DNA from: Anaerolineales bacterium
GTDB lineage: Bacteria; Chloroflexota; Anaerolineae; Anaerolineales; Villigracilaceae
Assembly (NCBI GenBank): GCA_016789025.1
Contig: JAEURC010000063.1
Coordinates: 1-61,543 of the forward strand
Length of the DNA stretch: 61,543 nt
Reading direction: 5' to 3'
A program made the position numbers and the translations under genes. The first letter of the stretch is position 1; every line of letters begins with the position of its first letter. Shown one piece after another: positions 43,436 to 52,831 of this stretch. Below the pieces are notes generated by a model, which saw nothing but the letters and a program-made list of their open reading frames with translations, was not told where the DNA came from and made no database searches.

Positions 43436-43451
43436 GACGTTAGAGAACGTC
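43436..43451. repeat. Hairpin GACGTT-AGAG-AACGTC
   Basis: A 6-bp hairpin with an AGAG loop lies downstream of the haem-copper-oxidase-like gene. It matches the hairpin at 44726-44741 with a compensatory A-T to G-C change, and neighbouring bases are also shared. Confidence 0.65.
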
Positions 43452-43506
43452 TCTTACGCAAAGCGCATTGTACGCTCTTCGCGCCGCACGCACTTTTGCA
43501 AGCGAT

Positions 43507-44685
43507 TTATGTCGACTCGATCTTTCTGAACCCGTCGCGGACGATTCCGAACAATTCGTTGACGGGAGGAATCATTGCCAGCGCGTAGAGGACGAAGCCA
43601 ATGCCATACAACACGCCGCGAATGTCCACGAGGAAGATGCTGATCCAGACCAGGATGCTTCCGAGGGTGATGCCTGCCAGGCTAAACCAACTGCCTCCAA
43701 GTTGGGGAGCTTCCTGTTTGAGGAAGAATCGGCGAGCAATGTATGGGATGAGGGCAATGCCGAATTGCAGTACCCAGCCGTAAATCAAGGACTGAGGCGC
43801 AATCGATTCGACGGGTCCGCCCGCGATGACATGAGTCAGAATCAGCGGCGCGACGAGGACGGGGAGAAGAATCCATGCGTATGAAGCGAGCATGTGCCAG
43901 CCGCCCGCCGTCGAGAGATGACCGCTGGCTTTGAGGGCGCGTCCCGCCAGAACGATCAACAGAATCGTGGCTGAGAGATGCAAGATCAAGCCTGTAATGG
44001 TTGGGGGAAGCGAGCCGCCCAGCCAGGGTCCGAGCACAAGCCCGAACGCGCCGAGCGCCATGCCCCAATATATGTAGGCGATTGCGCTCTTTCCGCCAAG
44101 CGGACGATTCGTAATCATGGGGATGAAGTCCACGAACAGCCCCGCGAAGACCAGAGACATGAAGCCCCACGAGTTGGCGTGGATATGCACTTCGAGCGGG
44201 ACTTTGATGTAGAAGGCTTCGCTCCAGTTGAGCCACAAACCCGTGCCGACGATGATTCCGACGAGCAAATAAAACATGCCTGTGATGTAAAACTTGAGGC
44301 TGGCGGGAACGTCGCGGCCGCGCGCGTTCCAAAGTTGGAGCAAGAGGAGAGTTGCGGCGATGAAAATGAGCGTGCCGCCCGCGAAGATCATCGGATGGTT
44401 GACGCCCGCAAAACCCGCAATCAACGCGACCAGGCCCGCGTTGAGAGTCAGCCAGATATCCCAACGTAAGGCGGGTCTTGGTTTTTTTGCAAGCGACGCG
44501 GCAAGAACGGGAAGCAAGCCAAAGATGACCTGTGAGAGAACGCCAAGTGTGATGAAGTGGACGCGCACCCAGCGCAGAGCGGGAAACGCGCTGGCGAGGT
44601 TTAGGCTGACGAGCGACGCATCCGCTGCGGCGAAGAGGGCGACAAAAATATAGAGTAGGGTGGTGATGAGATAGGGGATGGGCAT
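43507..44685 (-). CDS. Haem-copper-oxidase-I-like / NnrS-like membrane protein
   Basis: A 392-residue protein with about twelve helices. Histidines stand within helices in RWVRVHFITLGVLSQVIFG (near 42), GVNHPMIFAGG (near 95), PLEVHIHANSWGFMSLVFAG (near 162) and LILHLSATILL (near 235), as expected for a haem b and perhaps metal-binding protein of the haem-copper superfamily. Proton-pumping residues cannot be judged. NnrS-family membership is a good alternative. AAAGGAACAACCCC precedes the ATG. Its neighbours, a cupin and a Crp/Fnr-type regulator, fit a role in nitric oxide or low-oxygen physiology. Confidence 0.65.
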   Translation of the reverse strand: MPIPYLITTLLYIFVALFAAADASLVSLNLASAFPALRWVRVHFITLGVLSQVIFGLLPVLAASLAKKPRPALRWDIWLTLNAGLVALIAGFAGVNHPMIFAGGTLIFIAATLLLLQLWNARGRDVPASLKFYITGMFYLLVGIIVGTGLWLNWSEAFYIKVPLEVHIHANSWGFMSLVFAGLFVDFIPMITNRPLGGKSAIAYIYWGMALGAFGLVLGPWLGGSLPPTITGLILHLSATILLIVLAGRALKASGHLSTAGGWHMLASYAWILLPVLVAPLILTHVIAGGPVESIAPQSLIYGWVLQFGIALIPYIARRFFLKQEAPQLGGSWFSLAGITLGSILVWISIFLVDIRGVLYGIGFVLYALAMIPPVNELFGIVRDGFRKIEST

Positions 44686-44725
44686 GGGGTTGTTCCTTTA
44701 GAAGATTTTGGTTATATCACCCGTC

Positions 44726-44741
44726 GGCGTTAGAGAACGCC
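44726..44741. repeat. Hairpin GGCGTT-AGAG-AACGCC
   Basis: Partner of the hairpin at 43436-43451, upstream of the same gene. Stem bases covary while the AGAG loop is unchanged. Confidence 0.65.
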
Positions 44742-44748
44742 AACTACG

Positions 44749-45060
44749 CTAAGATGCGCCTTTCGAACCCAGGAAGACGACGCGCGTTTTGGCGTTCATG
44801 CCGCGCTTCGACCCACTGGGCGCGATGACCGTAACGCCAGGTTTGATGGCAAAAGTCTCCTCGCCGACGGTCATCAGCCCTTCGCCTTCGAGGAAGTGAT
44901 ACATTGCGGCTTCTCCAGGATGAATGGGAATTTGTCCGCCTGCTTCAAGCCCAACCACGAGCGCTTTGAACTGCGGCGCGTCAATCAGGAACTGCGGCTT
45001 GGGTCCATCGGCGGCAAAAACGGCTTTGGATTTTATGTCTGGAAAATAGATGTCGGGCAT
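44749..45060 (-). CDS. Cupin-domain protein
   Basis: A 103-residue single-domain cupin. The first motif appears in QIPIHPGEAAMYHFLEGEG, with His and Glu ligands for a metal, and the second part is GVTVIAPSGSKRGMNAKTR, in which the usual second His is missing. A sensor or storage role is as likely as catalysis. ATG 45060 has AAGGAG 5 nt upstream and is preferred over 45081. It is encoded next to a Crp-type regulator and a haem protein, in the same orientation. Confidence 0.8.
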   Translation of the reverse strand: MPDIYFPDIKSKAVFAADGPKPQFLIDAPQFKALVVGLEAGGQIPIHPGEAAMYHFLEGEGLMTVGEETFAIKPGVTVIAPSGSKRGMNAKTRVVFLGSKGAS

Positions 45061-45108
45061 GGCAACTCCTTGTATGCCCAAACTTTACCCCTTGCCCCCA
45101 TTTCATGC

Positions 45109-45124
45109 CCCGACTTTTGTCGGG
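45109..45124. repeat. Short hairpin CCCGAC-TTTT-GTCGGG
   Basis: A 6-bp perfect hairpin between the Crp-type gene and the cupin gene. It lacks a T run on either strand, so it is not a convincing terminator. Confidence 0.5.
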
Positions 45125-45205
45125 TAAATCAAGCGATTTTTAAACACGCATATCACGAGGAATACAAGAAAATCCTGTCTTCCACATCCTTTGTGACGCT
45201 TGTGG

Positions 45206-45898
45206 TCAGGATTTTTCGTCCCCTTGCGCCCGCGCCGATAAGCCCGCGCGATCTAAAATGCGGATGGATTGTCTGTCCATTTCGATCAATCCCGCTTTCG
45301 TCAGTTCGCGGATCACGCGACTTAGCACATCGGGGACAGTACCGAGTCGCGCCGCCAGTTCGGTCTGGTTCGTCCAGCGGCGGCGTTCAATCACGTCCCC
45401 TTCAGCCTGCTCCAACAGCAGACTCACAAATCGCGCCTCGACCGTTTTCAAGGATAAATCTGCGGCGAGCGTGACCAGCCCGACAATCTTGTCTGCCATA
45501 TTCTCGATAATCTGCAATGCCACTTGCGGATGTTCCAACAAAATCTTGTCCAGCGCGTGACGCGGGAGAAGCCATACGCCCGACTCTTCCAACGCGACGG
45601 CTGTGGCAGGATTCGGCTTCCGCGCCAACGCCCCGACTTCATTGAACACCTCGCCCGCATAGAGAAATCGCAAAACCTGTTCACGCCCATCGGACGATGT
45701 TTTCATGGCTTTGAGCGAACCATATTGCAGGAAATACAAATTCGATTCGTTATCCCCTTCCCAAAAGATGACCGCATCTGGCGGATAGACTTTCCAAGCC
45801 GCGCTCTCGGCGATTTGCATTAACGCGTCATCGTCCAATCCGCGAAGGAATTCGGAGGCGCGCAGGCGTTTGAGAAACAGGTCGGTGTTTGTGGTCAT
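45206..45898 (-). CDS. Crp/Fnr family transcriptional regulator
   Basis: A 230-residue regulator. The cyclic-nucleotide-binding-type beta-roll (about 15-130) includes LKAMKTSSDGREQVLRFLYAGEVFNEVGALA. A dimer helix follows and then a winged helix-turn-helix (about 165-220) with QTELAARLGTVPDVLSRVIRELTKAG. No N-terminal cysteine cluster is seen, so it is not a classical Fnr oxygen sensor, and the cAMP-contact residues are not conserved either. DNR-like haem sensing of NO is possible. The start overlaps the lysA stop by 4 nt. Likely targets are the adjacent cupin and haem-protein genes. Confidence 0.9.
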   Translation of the reverse strand: MTTNTDLFLKRLRASEFLRGLDDDALMQIAESAAWKVYPPDAVIFWEGDNESNLYFLQYGSLKAMKTSSDGREQVLRFLYAGEVFNEVGALARKPNPATAVALEESGVWLLPRHALDKILLEHPQVALQIIENMADKIVGLVTLAADLSLKTVEARFVSLLLEQAEGDVIERRRWTNQTELAARLGTVPDVLSRVIRELTKAGLIEMDRQSIRILDRAGLSARAQGDEKS

Positions 45899-47214
45899 GG
45901 ATCGCGCCTGAGCAAATCATCCACCGTCTCCCTCCTCAACATCACCTCCACCCTCCCCTCCTCCAGCAGTAACGCCTCCGGGCGGCGCGCGCCGTTGTAA
46001 TTGGACGACATGCTCAGGTGATACGCGCCCGCCACAGGGATGGCGATCAGCTCGCCTTCTTTCAGGTTAGGCATCGGCAAATCTTCAATGACCACATCGC
46101 CCGATTCGCAATAGGGACCAGCAATCGAAACCTTCGTATCGATCTCTCGATCAAGTCCTTCAACGGGTAAACAAGAGTATCTCGCGCCATACAACGCAAA
46201 GCGCGGATTATCCGCCATGCCGCCGTCGGTGAGTATCCACGTTTTGTCGCCGCGTTGTTTGATCGCGCCGACGCGATAGATTGCCACACCCGCCCGCGCC
46301 ACGAGACTGCGCCCGGGTTCGAGATGTAAAACGGGGAGTTCGAGTCCGCGCGTTTTGCAACCCTCAACCACTGCTTCGGCAATTCCGCGCGCATAATTTT
46401 CAATGGAGGGGCTCGGCAATTCATCTTCGTGATACGCCACGCCCCATCCGCCGCCGGGACAAAAATGCCACTCGCCGTTGAATCCGATCTCTTTGGCAAT
46501 GTCGAGGGCAAGGTCAATCGCGGGGATCAGCGGTTCGGGGTCGCGGAAGTTGGAGCCTTGGTGAAAATGAATCCCATTAATTTGCAAATTTGCTTTCTTG
46601 CTTATTTGCACTGCTTGCAATATCTCCTCGCGGGTCATTCCAAATTTGCTATCGTGCTGACCGGTCTGCGTGTGGGCGTGATGTGTTGAAACGGCGAGCC
46701 CGGGAACCAATCTCAACCACAACGATACTTGTGTACCTGTGTACCTGTCTACGTGTGTACATATCCTCTCCAACTCCGTCAAATTATCCACAACAATCGT
46801 CCCCGCATGTTGGAACGCAGACTTCAAGTCCGCTGACGATTTATTCACCCCATGCACAAGAATCTTTTCACGCGGCACACCGCCTGCGATTGCGATTCCG
46901 ATCTCGCCCTCGCCGGTGCAATCTACCATCAGGTTGTGCTGTTGCGTCCATGCGGCGATGGATTTGCAGAGGAAGGCTTTGCCCGCGTAGGTGATGCGCG
47001 ACTCGCCAGGGTAATACGCGCGCAACGCGGATTGATATTCCGCAATAGTCAGGTCGAGGGTGGCGCGGTCATATACGTACAGCGGGGTCAGGCGTCCATC
47101 CGCGAGAGAGGCGAGGGAATGTCCCGCAATGAAGAGCGAGTCGTCGCGCGCGCGCGTCGCTTCGGGGAAAAGCGCGAGTCGGTTGGTCATCCAAAAAGGA
47201 TTAATGTTCGCCAA
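45895..47214 (-). CDS. lysA: Diaminopimelate decarboxylase
   Basis: A 439-residue PLP enzyme for the last step of lysine biosynthesis. The PLP lysine is in ITYAGKAFLCK near residue 78. The barrel continues with INGIHFHQGSNF, FCPGGGWGVAY and LHLEPGRSLVARAG, and the C-terminal domain has GPYCESGDV with the catalytic cysteine and GAYHLSMSSNYNG. A stretch near residues 151-162 is encoded by a genomic repeat (46727-46760). Start is uncertain: TTG 47214 overlaps the upstream stop by 14 nt, whereas ATG 47190 lies 11 nt after it. Confidence 0.93.
   Translation of the reverse strand: MANINPFWMTNRLALFPEATRARDDSLFIAGHSLASLADGRLTPLYVYDRATLDLTIAEYQSALRAYYPGESRITYAGKAFLCKSIAAWTQQHNLMVDCTGEGEIGIAIAGGVPREKILVHGVNKSSADLKSAFQHAGTIVVDNLTELERICTHVDRYTGTQVSLWLRLVPGLAVSTHHAHTQTGQHDSKFGMTREEILQAVQISKKANLQINGIHFHQGSNFRDPEPLIPAIDLALDIAKEIGFNGEWHFCPGGGWGVAYHEDELPSPSIENYARGIAEAVVEGCKTRGLELPVLHLEPGRSLVARAGVAIYRVGAIKQRGDKTWILTDGGMADNPRFALYGARYSCLPVEGLDREIDTKVSIAGPYCESGDVVIEDLPMPNLKEGELIAIPVAGAYHLSMSSNYNGARRPEALLLEEGRVEVMLRRETVDDLLRRDP
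46727..46760. repeat. ACCTGTCTACGTGTGTAC repeat inside lysA
   Basis: An 18-nt word identical to part of the intergenic repeat at 35854-35927, with the neighbouring GTGTACCTGTGTACC also typical of that family. It is read in frame on the minus strand. Confidence 0.75.
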
Positions 47215-47581
47215 AGAACAAATCCCACCAGGTTTGAACGTTCGTCATCTGAGTTGGCGTGGGCGCGGGCGTGTTGAGTTCGATGGGCGCGGCGCCAGGC
47301 TGACCAATCGGCACGATCGGCAGATCGCCTTCTTGCACGTAGTGACCATCAGTGCGCGCCCATTCATCCACGGCGCCATCGGAAGCCGCAAACGCCACCT
47401 GCGTTTGAAGCGCGGTTTGAGTTTGCACTGCCTGCGTGGCTTGCTGTTGCACAAGCTCATATTGCTTGTTGAGCAAATTCATTTCCTCGAGGCGGCGATT
47501 GAACTCGAGCACAATGAACACCAGCGCGATAACGCCGATGATCGTGGCAACTCGTCGCGCATTGAAAGGGAGGGCGGGCAT
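47201..47581 (-). CDS. FtsB/DivIC-like septum protein
   Basis: A 126-residue single-span protein. A short cytosolic start, one membrane helix (about 12-30), a coiled coil (about 31-65, EEMNLLNKQYELVQQQATQAV) and a small outer domain with the FtsB-type phrase EWARTDGHYVQEGD. This layout fits the divisome FtsB/DivIC group, with a Pro/Thr-rich tail added. TAAGAT lies 6 nt before the ATG and may be a weak leaderless -10. The end overlaps the TTG start of lysA. Confidence 0.8.
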   Translation of the reverse strand: MPALPFNARRVATIIGVIALVFIVLEFNRRLEEMNLLNKQYELVQQQATQAVQTQTALQTQVAFAASDGAVDEWARTDGHYVQEGDLPIVPIGQPGAAPIELNTPAPTPTQMTNVQTWWDLFFGEH

Positions 47582-47621
47582 ATCTCAATCTTAATCGCTC
47601 TCTGATTCTCTGGCAAGCGGA

Positions 47622-47627
47622 TATAAT
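47622..47627 (+). promoter_or_regulatory. TATAAT -10 candidate upstream of the epimerase gene
   Basis: TATAAT at 47622-47627 in the intergenic space. The leader to the ATG at 47750 would be about 115 nt and includes the repeat at 47656-47728. Confidence 0.4.
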
Positions 47628-47655
47628 CGGAGTTAAGGTTTTGCCACGAAATTTT

Positions 47656-47728
47656 AACCGCGCAGGACGCAAAGAACGCGAAGATTTAACAAAAGATTTC
47701 TTAGCGACCTTCGCGGGCTTAACGGTTC
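47656..47728. repeat. Inverted repeat, ACGCAAAGAACGCGAAG / CTTAGCGACCTT family
   Basis: AACCGCGCAGGACGC and AAAGAACGCGAAG on the left face CTTAGCGACCTTCGC and GGGCTTAACGGTT on the right. Seventeen nt on the left and twelve on the right are identical to the insert at 50001-50072 inside the xanthine dehydrogenase gene. Confidence 0.85.
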
Positions 47729-47749
47729 AATATTTTGTAGGAGACGCGC

Positions 47750-48154
47750 ATGCCTCATGTAAAACAGATCAATCACATTGCTGTTGTTGTAGACGATATA
47801 GACAAAGCCTTATCTTTCTGGCGCGACGCGCTGGGAATGGAACTGCGCGAACTGCGCGACGCGCCTGCGGAGAAATCAAAAGTTGCGTTCCTGCCGCTTC
47901 ACGGTTCGGAAGTGGAACTGGTCCAGCCCACTTCGGACGATTCGGGTATTGCAAAGTACCTCGCCAAACGCGGACCCGGCATGCACCACATCTGTTTGGA
48001 GGTCGACGATATCGAAGGTATGATGTCGCAGTTGAAATCAAAAGGCGCGCGCCTCATCAATGAAGAACCGCGCACCGCCGCAGATGGAAAGAAGTATGCC
48101 TTCATCCACCCTGAAAGCGCGTCGGGCGTGTTGGTTGAACTGTATCAGATCTGA
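47750..48154 (+). CDS. mce: Methylmalonyl-CoA epimerase-like VOC protein
   Basis: A 134-residue protein of the vicinal-oxygen-chelate superfamily with two beta-alpha-beta-beta-beta halves. Metal ligands are predicted as His in INHIAVVVDDI near residue 9, His in GPGMHHICLEV near 83 and Glu in SGVLVELYQI near 131. The PGMHHICLEVDDI block and overall length are typical of methylmalonyl-CoA epimerase, which interconverts the R and S thioesters in propionyl-CoA metabolism. A GTAGGAG site precedes the ATG. The mutase is not in this window. Confidence 0.85.
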   Translation: MPHVKQINHIAVVVDDIDKALSFWRDALGMELRELRDAPAEKSKVAFLPLHGSEVELVQPTSDDSGIAKYLAKRGPGMHHICLEVDDIEGMMSQLKSKGARLINEEPRTAADGKKYAFIHPESASGVLVELYQI

Positions 48155-48162
48155 TTCGCAAC

Positions 48163-48232
48163 AAGAGACGCGAAGAACATGCGAAGGGGTTAAATAAAAT
48201 CCCTCCTATGCGTTGAATCCTTCGCGTTCAAA
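48163..48232. repeat. Degenerate GACGCGAAGAAC / CCTTCGCGTTC repeat
   Basis: The gap before xdhB contains a worn copy of the ACGCGAAGAACGCGAAG family, with weak pairing between its halves. Confidence 0.5.
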
Positions 48233-48237
48233 AAATC

Positions 48238-49194
48238 ATGACCCTCTGGCAAAACTATCTTCGCCCCAAAAACTTATCCGAAGCCATGGATGCGTTCGCC
48301 CATGCGCCGCGTCCATTGCTCCCCATCGCCGGGGGAACTGATTTATTGCTCGATCTGGAACAAGGTCGTCATTCGCCCGTCCAAACATTGGTGGATGTGA
48401 CATCCATCGAGGAGATGACACGCCTCGAGATTCGGGATGACCGCCTCTTCATCGGCGCCGCCGTCCCGGTCAACCGCGTCGCTCTGGACCCTCTAACTGT
48501 CCGCCATGCGGAGGCTTTGACCGAAGCCTGCAACTTGATTGCCGGTCCGCAAGTCCGCAACGTGGCGACCCTCGGAGGCAACGTTGCGCACGCCCTCCCC
48601 GCGGCGGATGGGACGATTGCCCTGCTCGTATTGGACGTGCAAGCCGAAGTCATCGCGCTCCCGAGAGAGCATCGGGACGATGTGAGCGGAGCGAGTGACA
48701 ATGAGCGCAGTCGAAGCGCCGTTACACGTAAAATTCCCTTCAAAGATTTATTCCTTGGTCCCGGCAAATCCTCTCTCAACCACGGCGAGGAACTCATCGT
48801 CGGTTTTTATTTACCACTTACCAATTACCACCAAGCCTCCTGCTTCCAACGCATCATGCGCCCACAAGGAGTCGCGCTTCCCATCTTGAACTGCGCCGTC
48901 TGGCTCGAACGTGAGAATGATCTCGTCAAAGATATTCGCATCGCCGTCGGTCCCGGCGGCGGGACTCCCTTCCGCGCCACACAAGCCGAAGATACCTTGC
49001 GTGGGGCATCTCTCACCGAGTCAACATTTGAATCCGCGCTCGAAGGCTTGCTCGCCCAAGCCAAATTCCGCACCAGTGCGAGGAGAGCAGGGGCAGATTA
49101 CCGCAGGCATATCGTCAGCGGGTTGTTCGGGGAGACGCTTGAGTCTGCGTGGTTCCGGGCAGGAGAGAAAACCACGGAGACACGGAGACACTGA
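48238..49194 (+). CDS. Xanthine dehydrogenase family FAD subunit
   Basis: A 318-residue flavoprotein subunit of a molybdenum hydroxylase (CoxM/XdhB type). The FAD-binding motif LLPIAGGTDLLLDLEQG lies near residue 28, and GPQVRNVATLGGNVAHALPAADG near 102 binds the pyrophosphate. The CO-dehydrogenase C-terminal domain follows. Two segments derive from repeats: about residues 142-161 (48681-48719 in DNA) and the last ten residues plus the stop codon, which lie in the repeat at 49170-49224. The partner Fe-S/Mo chain is encoded at 49753, after a GxxExxY gene. Confidence 0.88.
   Translation: MTLWQNYLRPKNLSEAMDAFAHAPRPLLPIAGGTDLLLDLEQGRHSPVQTLVDVTSIEEMTRLEIRDDRLFIGAAVPVNRVALDPLTVRHAEALTEACNLIAGPQVRNVATLGGNVAHALPAADGTIALLVLDVQAEVIALPREHRDDVSGASDNERSRSAVTRKIPFKDLFLGPGKSSLNHGEELIVGFYLPLTNYHQASCFQRIMRPQGVALPILNCAVWLERENDLVKDIRIAVGPGGGTPFRATQAEDTLRGASLTESTFESALEGLLAQAKFRTSARRAGADYRRHIVSGLFGETLESAWFRAGEKTTETRRH
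48681..48719. repeat. GAGCGGAGCGAGTGACAATGAGCGCAGTCGAAGCGC motif inside xdhB
   Basis: Words of the type TGAGCGGAGCGAGTG and GAGCGCAGTCGAAGCGC resemble common intergenic repeats of the TGAGCG(A/T)AGTCGAAG type. The segment is read in frame. Confidence 0.6.
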
Positions 49195-49224
49195 GTTTTA
49201 AATTCTCTGTGCCATCCTGTGGTT
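49170..49224. repeat. Inverted repeat, ACCACGGAGACACGGAG family, left of GxxExxY
   Basis: AACCACGGAGACACGGAG faces CTCTGTGCCATCCTGTGGTT. It supplies the C-terminal codons and TGA stop of xdhB, and lies 20 nt before the GxxExxY ATG. Confidence 0.85.
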
Positions 49225-49243
49225 AGAGACGAAAGAATGAATT

Positions 49244-49660
49244 ATGCAACGCAACTTTCCAGTTCTGAAGAATAAGAACAATCAACCGCTGTTGGAGAAA
49301 GAACTGACCGATAAGATCATCGGCGCGGCGATTGAAGTTCATAAGGTGCTTGGTCCTGGTTTGCTTGAGTCGTCGTATCAAGTGTGCCTTGAACATGAAA
49401 GTGAATTACGGAAAATGCTGTTTGAACATCGGGTGAAATTGCCCGTGAAGTACAAAGGCATTGAATTGGATGCAGGTTATGAGATTGACCTTATTTACGA
49501 TAAACGCGTAATTGTTGAGCTAAAAGCTGTGGAGCGTGTTATTCCCGTCCATGAAGCCCAATTGTTGACCTACATGAGACTCACAGGAATTCGCGTTGGA
49601 TTGTTGATCAACTTCAATGTCCCTGTTTTGAAAGACGGCATTTTTCGCCGTGTCTTGTAA
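49244..49660 (+). CDS. GxxExxY family protein (PD-(D/E)XK-like)
   Basis: A 138-residue protein. The name-giving motif is in GPGLLESSYQ near residue 40, and the family's ELTDKIIGAAIEVHK start and VIVELKAVERVIPVHEAQLLTYMRLT block near 88 are present. The E-x-K in VELKAV fits a PD-(D/E)XK nuclease-like fold. Family function is unknown. It sits inside a xanthine dehydrogenase locus with a member of the same inverted-repeat family on each side (49170-49224 and 49666-49733), which suggests it came in as a cassette. No strong ribosome site; ATG chosen by family length. Confidence 0.9.
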   Translation: MQRNFPVLKNKNNQPLLEKELTDKIIGAAIEVHKVLGPGLLESSYQVCLEHESELRKMLFEHRVKLPVKYKGIELDAGYEIDLIYDKRVIVELKAVERVIPVHEAQLLTYMRLTGIRVGLLINFNVPVLKDGIFRRVL

Positions 49661-49665
49661 AGGCA

Positions 49666-49733
49666 AACCACTGAGACACGGAGACACCGAGAAAACAATT
49701 TAATAACTCCGTGTCTCAGTGTCTCCGTGGTTC
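49666..49733. repeat. Inverted repeat, ACCACTGAGACACGGAG family, right of GxxExxY
   Basis: AACCACTGAGACACGGAG faces CTCCGTGTCTCAGTG and CTCCGTGGTT around an AT-rich centre. It starts 6 nt after the GxxExxY stop and ends 20 nt before the next ATG. Confidence 0.88.
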
Positions 49734-49752
49734 AAAGATTAGGAAGTGATTT

Positions 49753-52740
<2,988 letters not shown>

Positions 52741-52757
52741 AAAGTGGAAAGTGGGAA

Positions 52758-52800
52758 TTAAAACGGACTCTCAAGATTTCGAGCCTGAGAGTCCGTTTTT
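52758..52800 (+). terminator. Terminator after the xanthine dehydrogenase locus
   Basis: AAAACGGACTCTCA faces TGAGAGTCCGTTTT over a 12-nt loop, followed by T5. Confidence 0.9.
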
Positions 52801-52819
52801 GGCGCTTTTCCATATCGGG

Positions 52820-52825
52820 TAAAAT
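52820..52825 (+). promoter_or_regulatory. -10 box of a leaderless promoter (thrC)
   Basis: TAAAAT with exactly 6 nt (CAGCGC) before the ATG at 52832. It lies just after a terminator, as expected for a new transcript. Confidence 0.55.
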
Positions 52826-52831
52826 CAGCGC

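Noticed and set aside
46783..46792. Perfect DnaA box TTATCCACA
   Set aside because: A single box inside the lysA coding sequence, with no cluster or AT-rich unwinding region. Not an origin.
49666..49733. Reading the repeat after the GxxExxY gene as a transcription terminator
   Set aside because: The arms lie around an AT-rich centre and no T run follows the right arm. The same family occurs in places where termination would split an operon.
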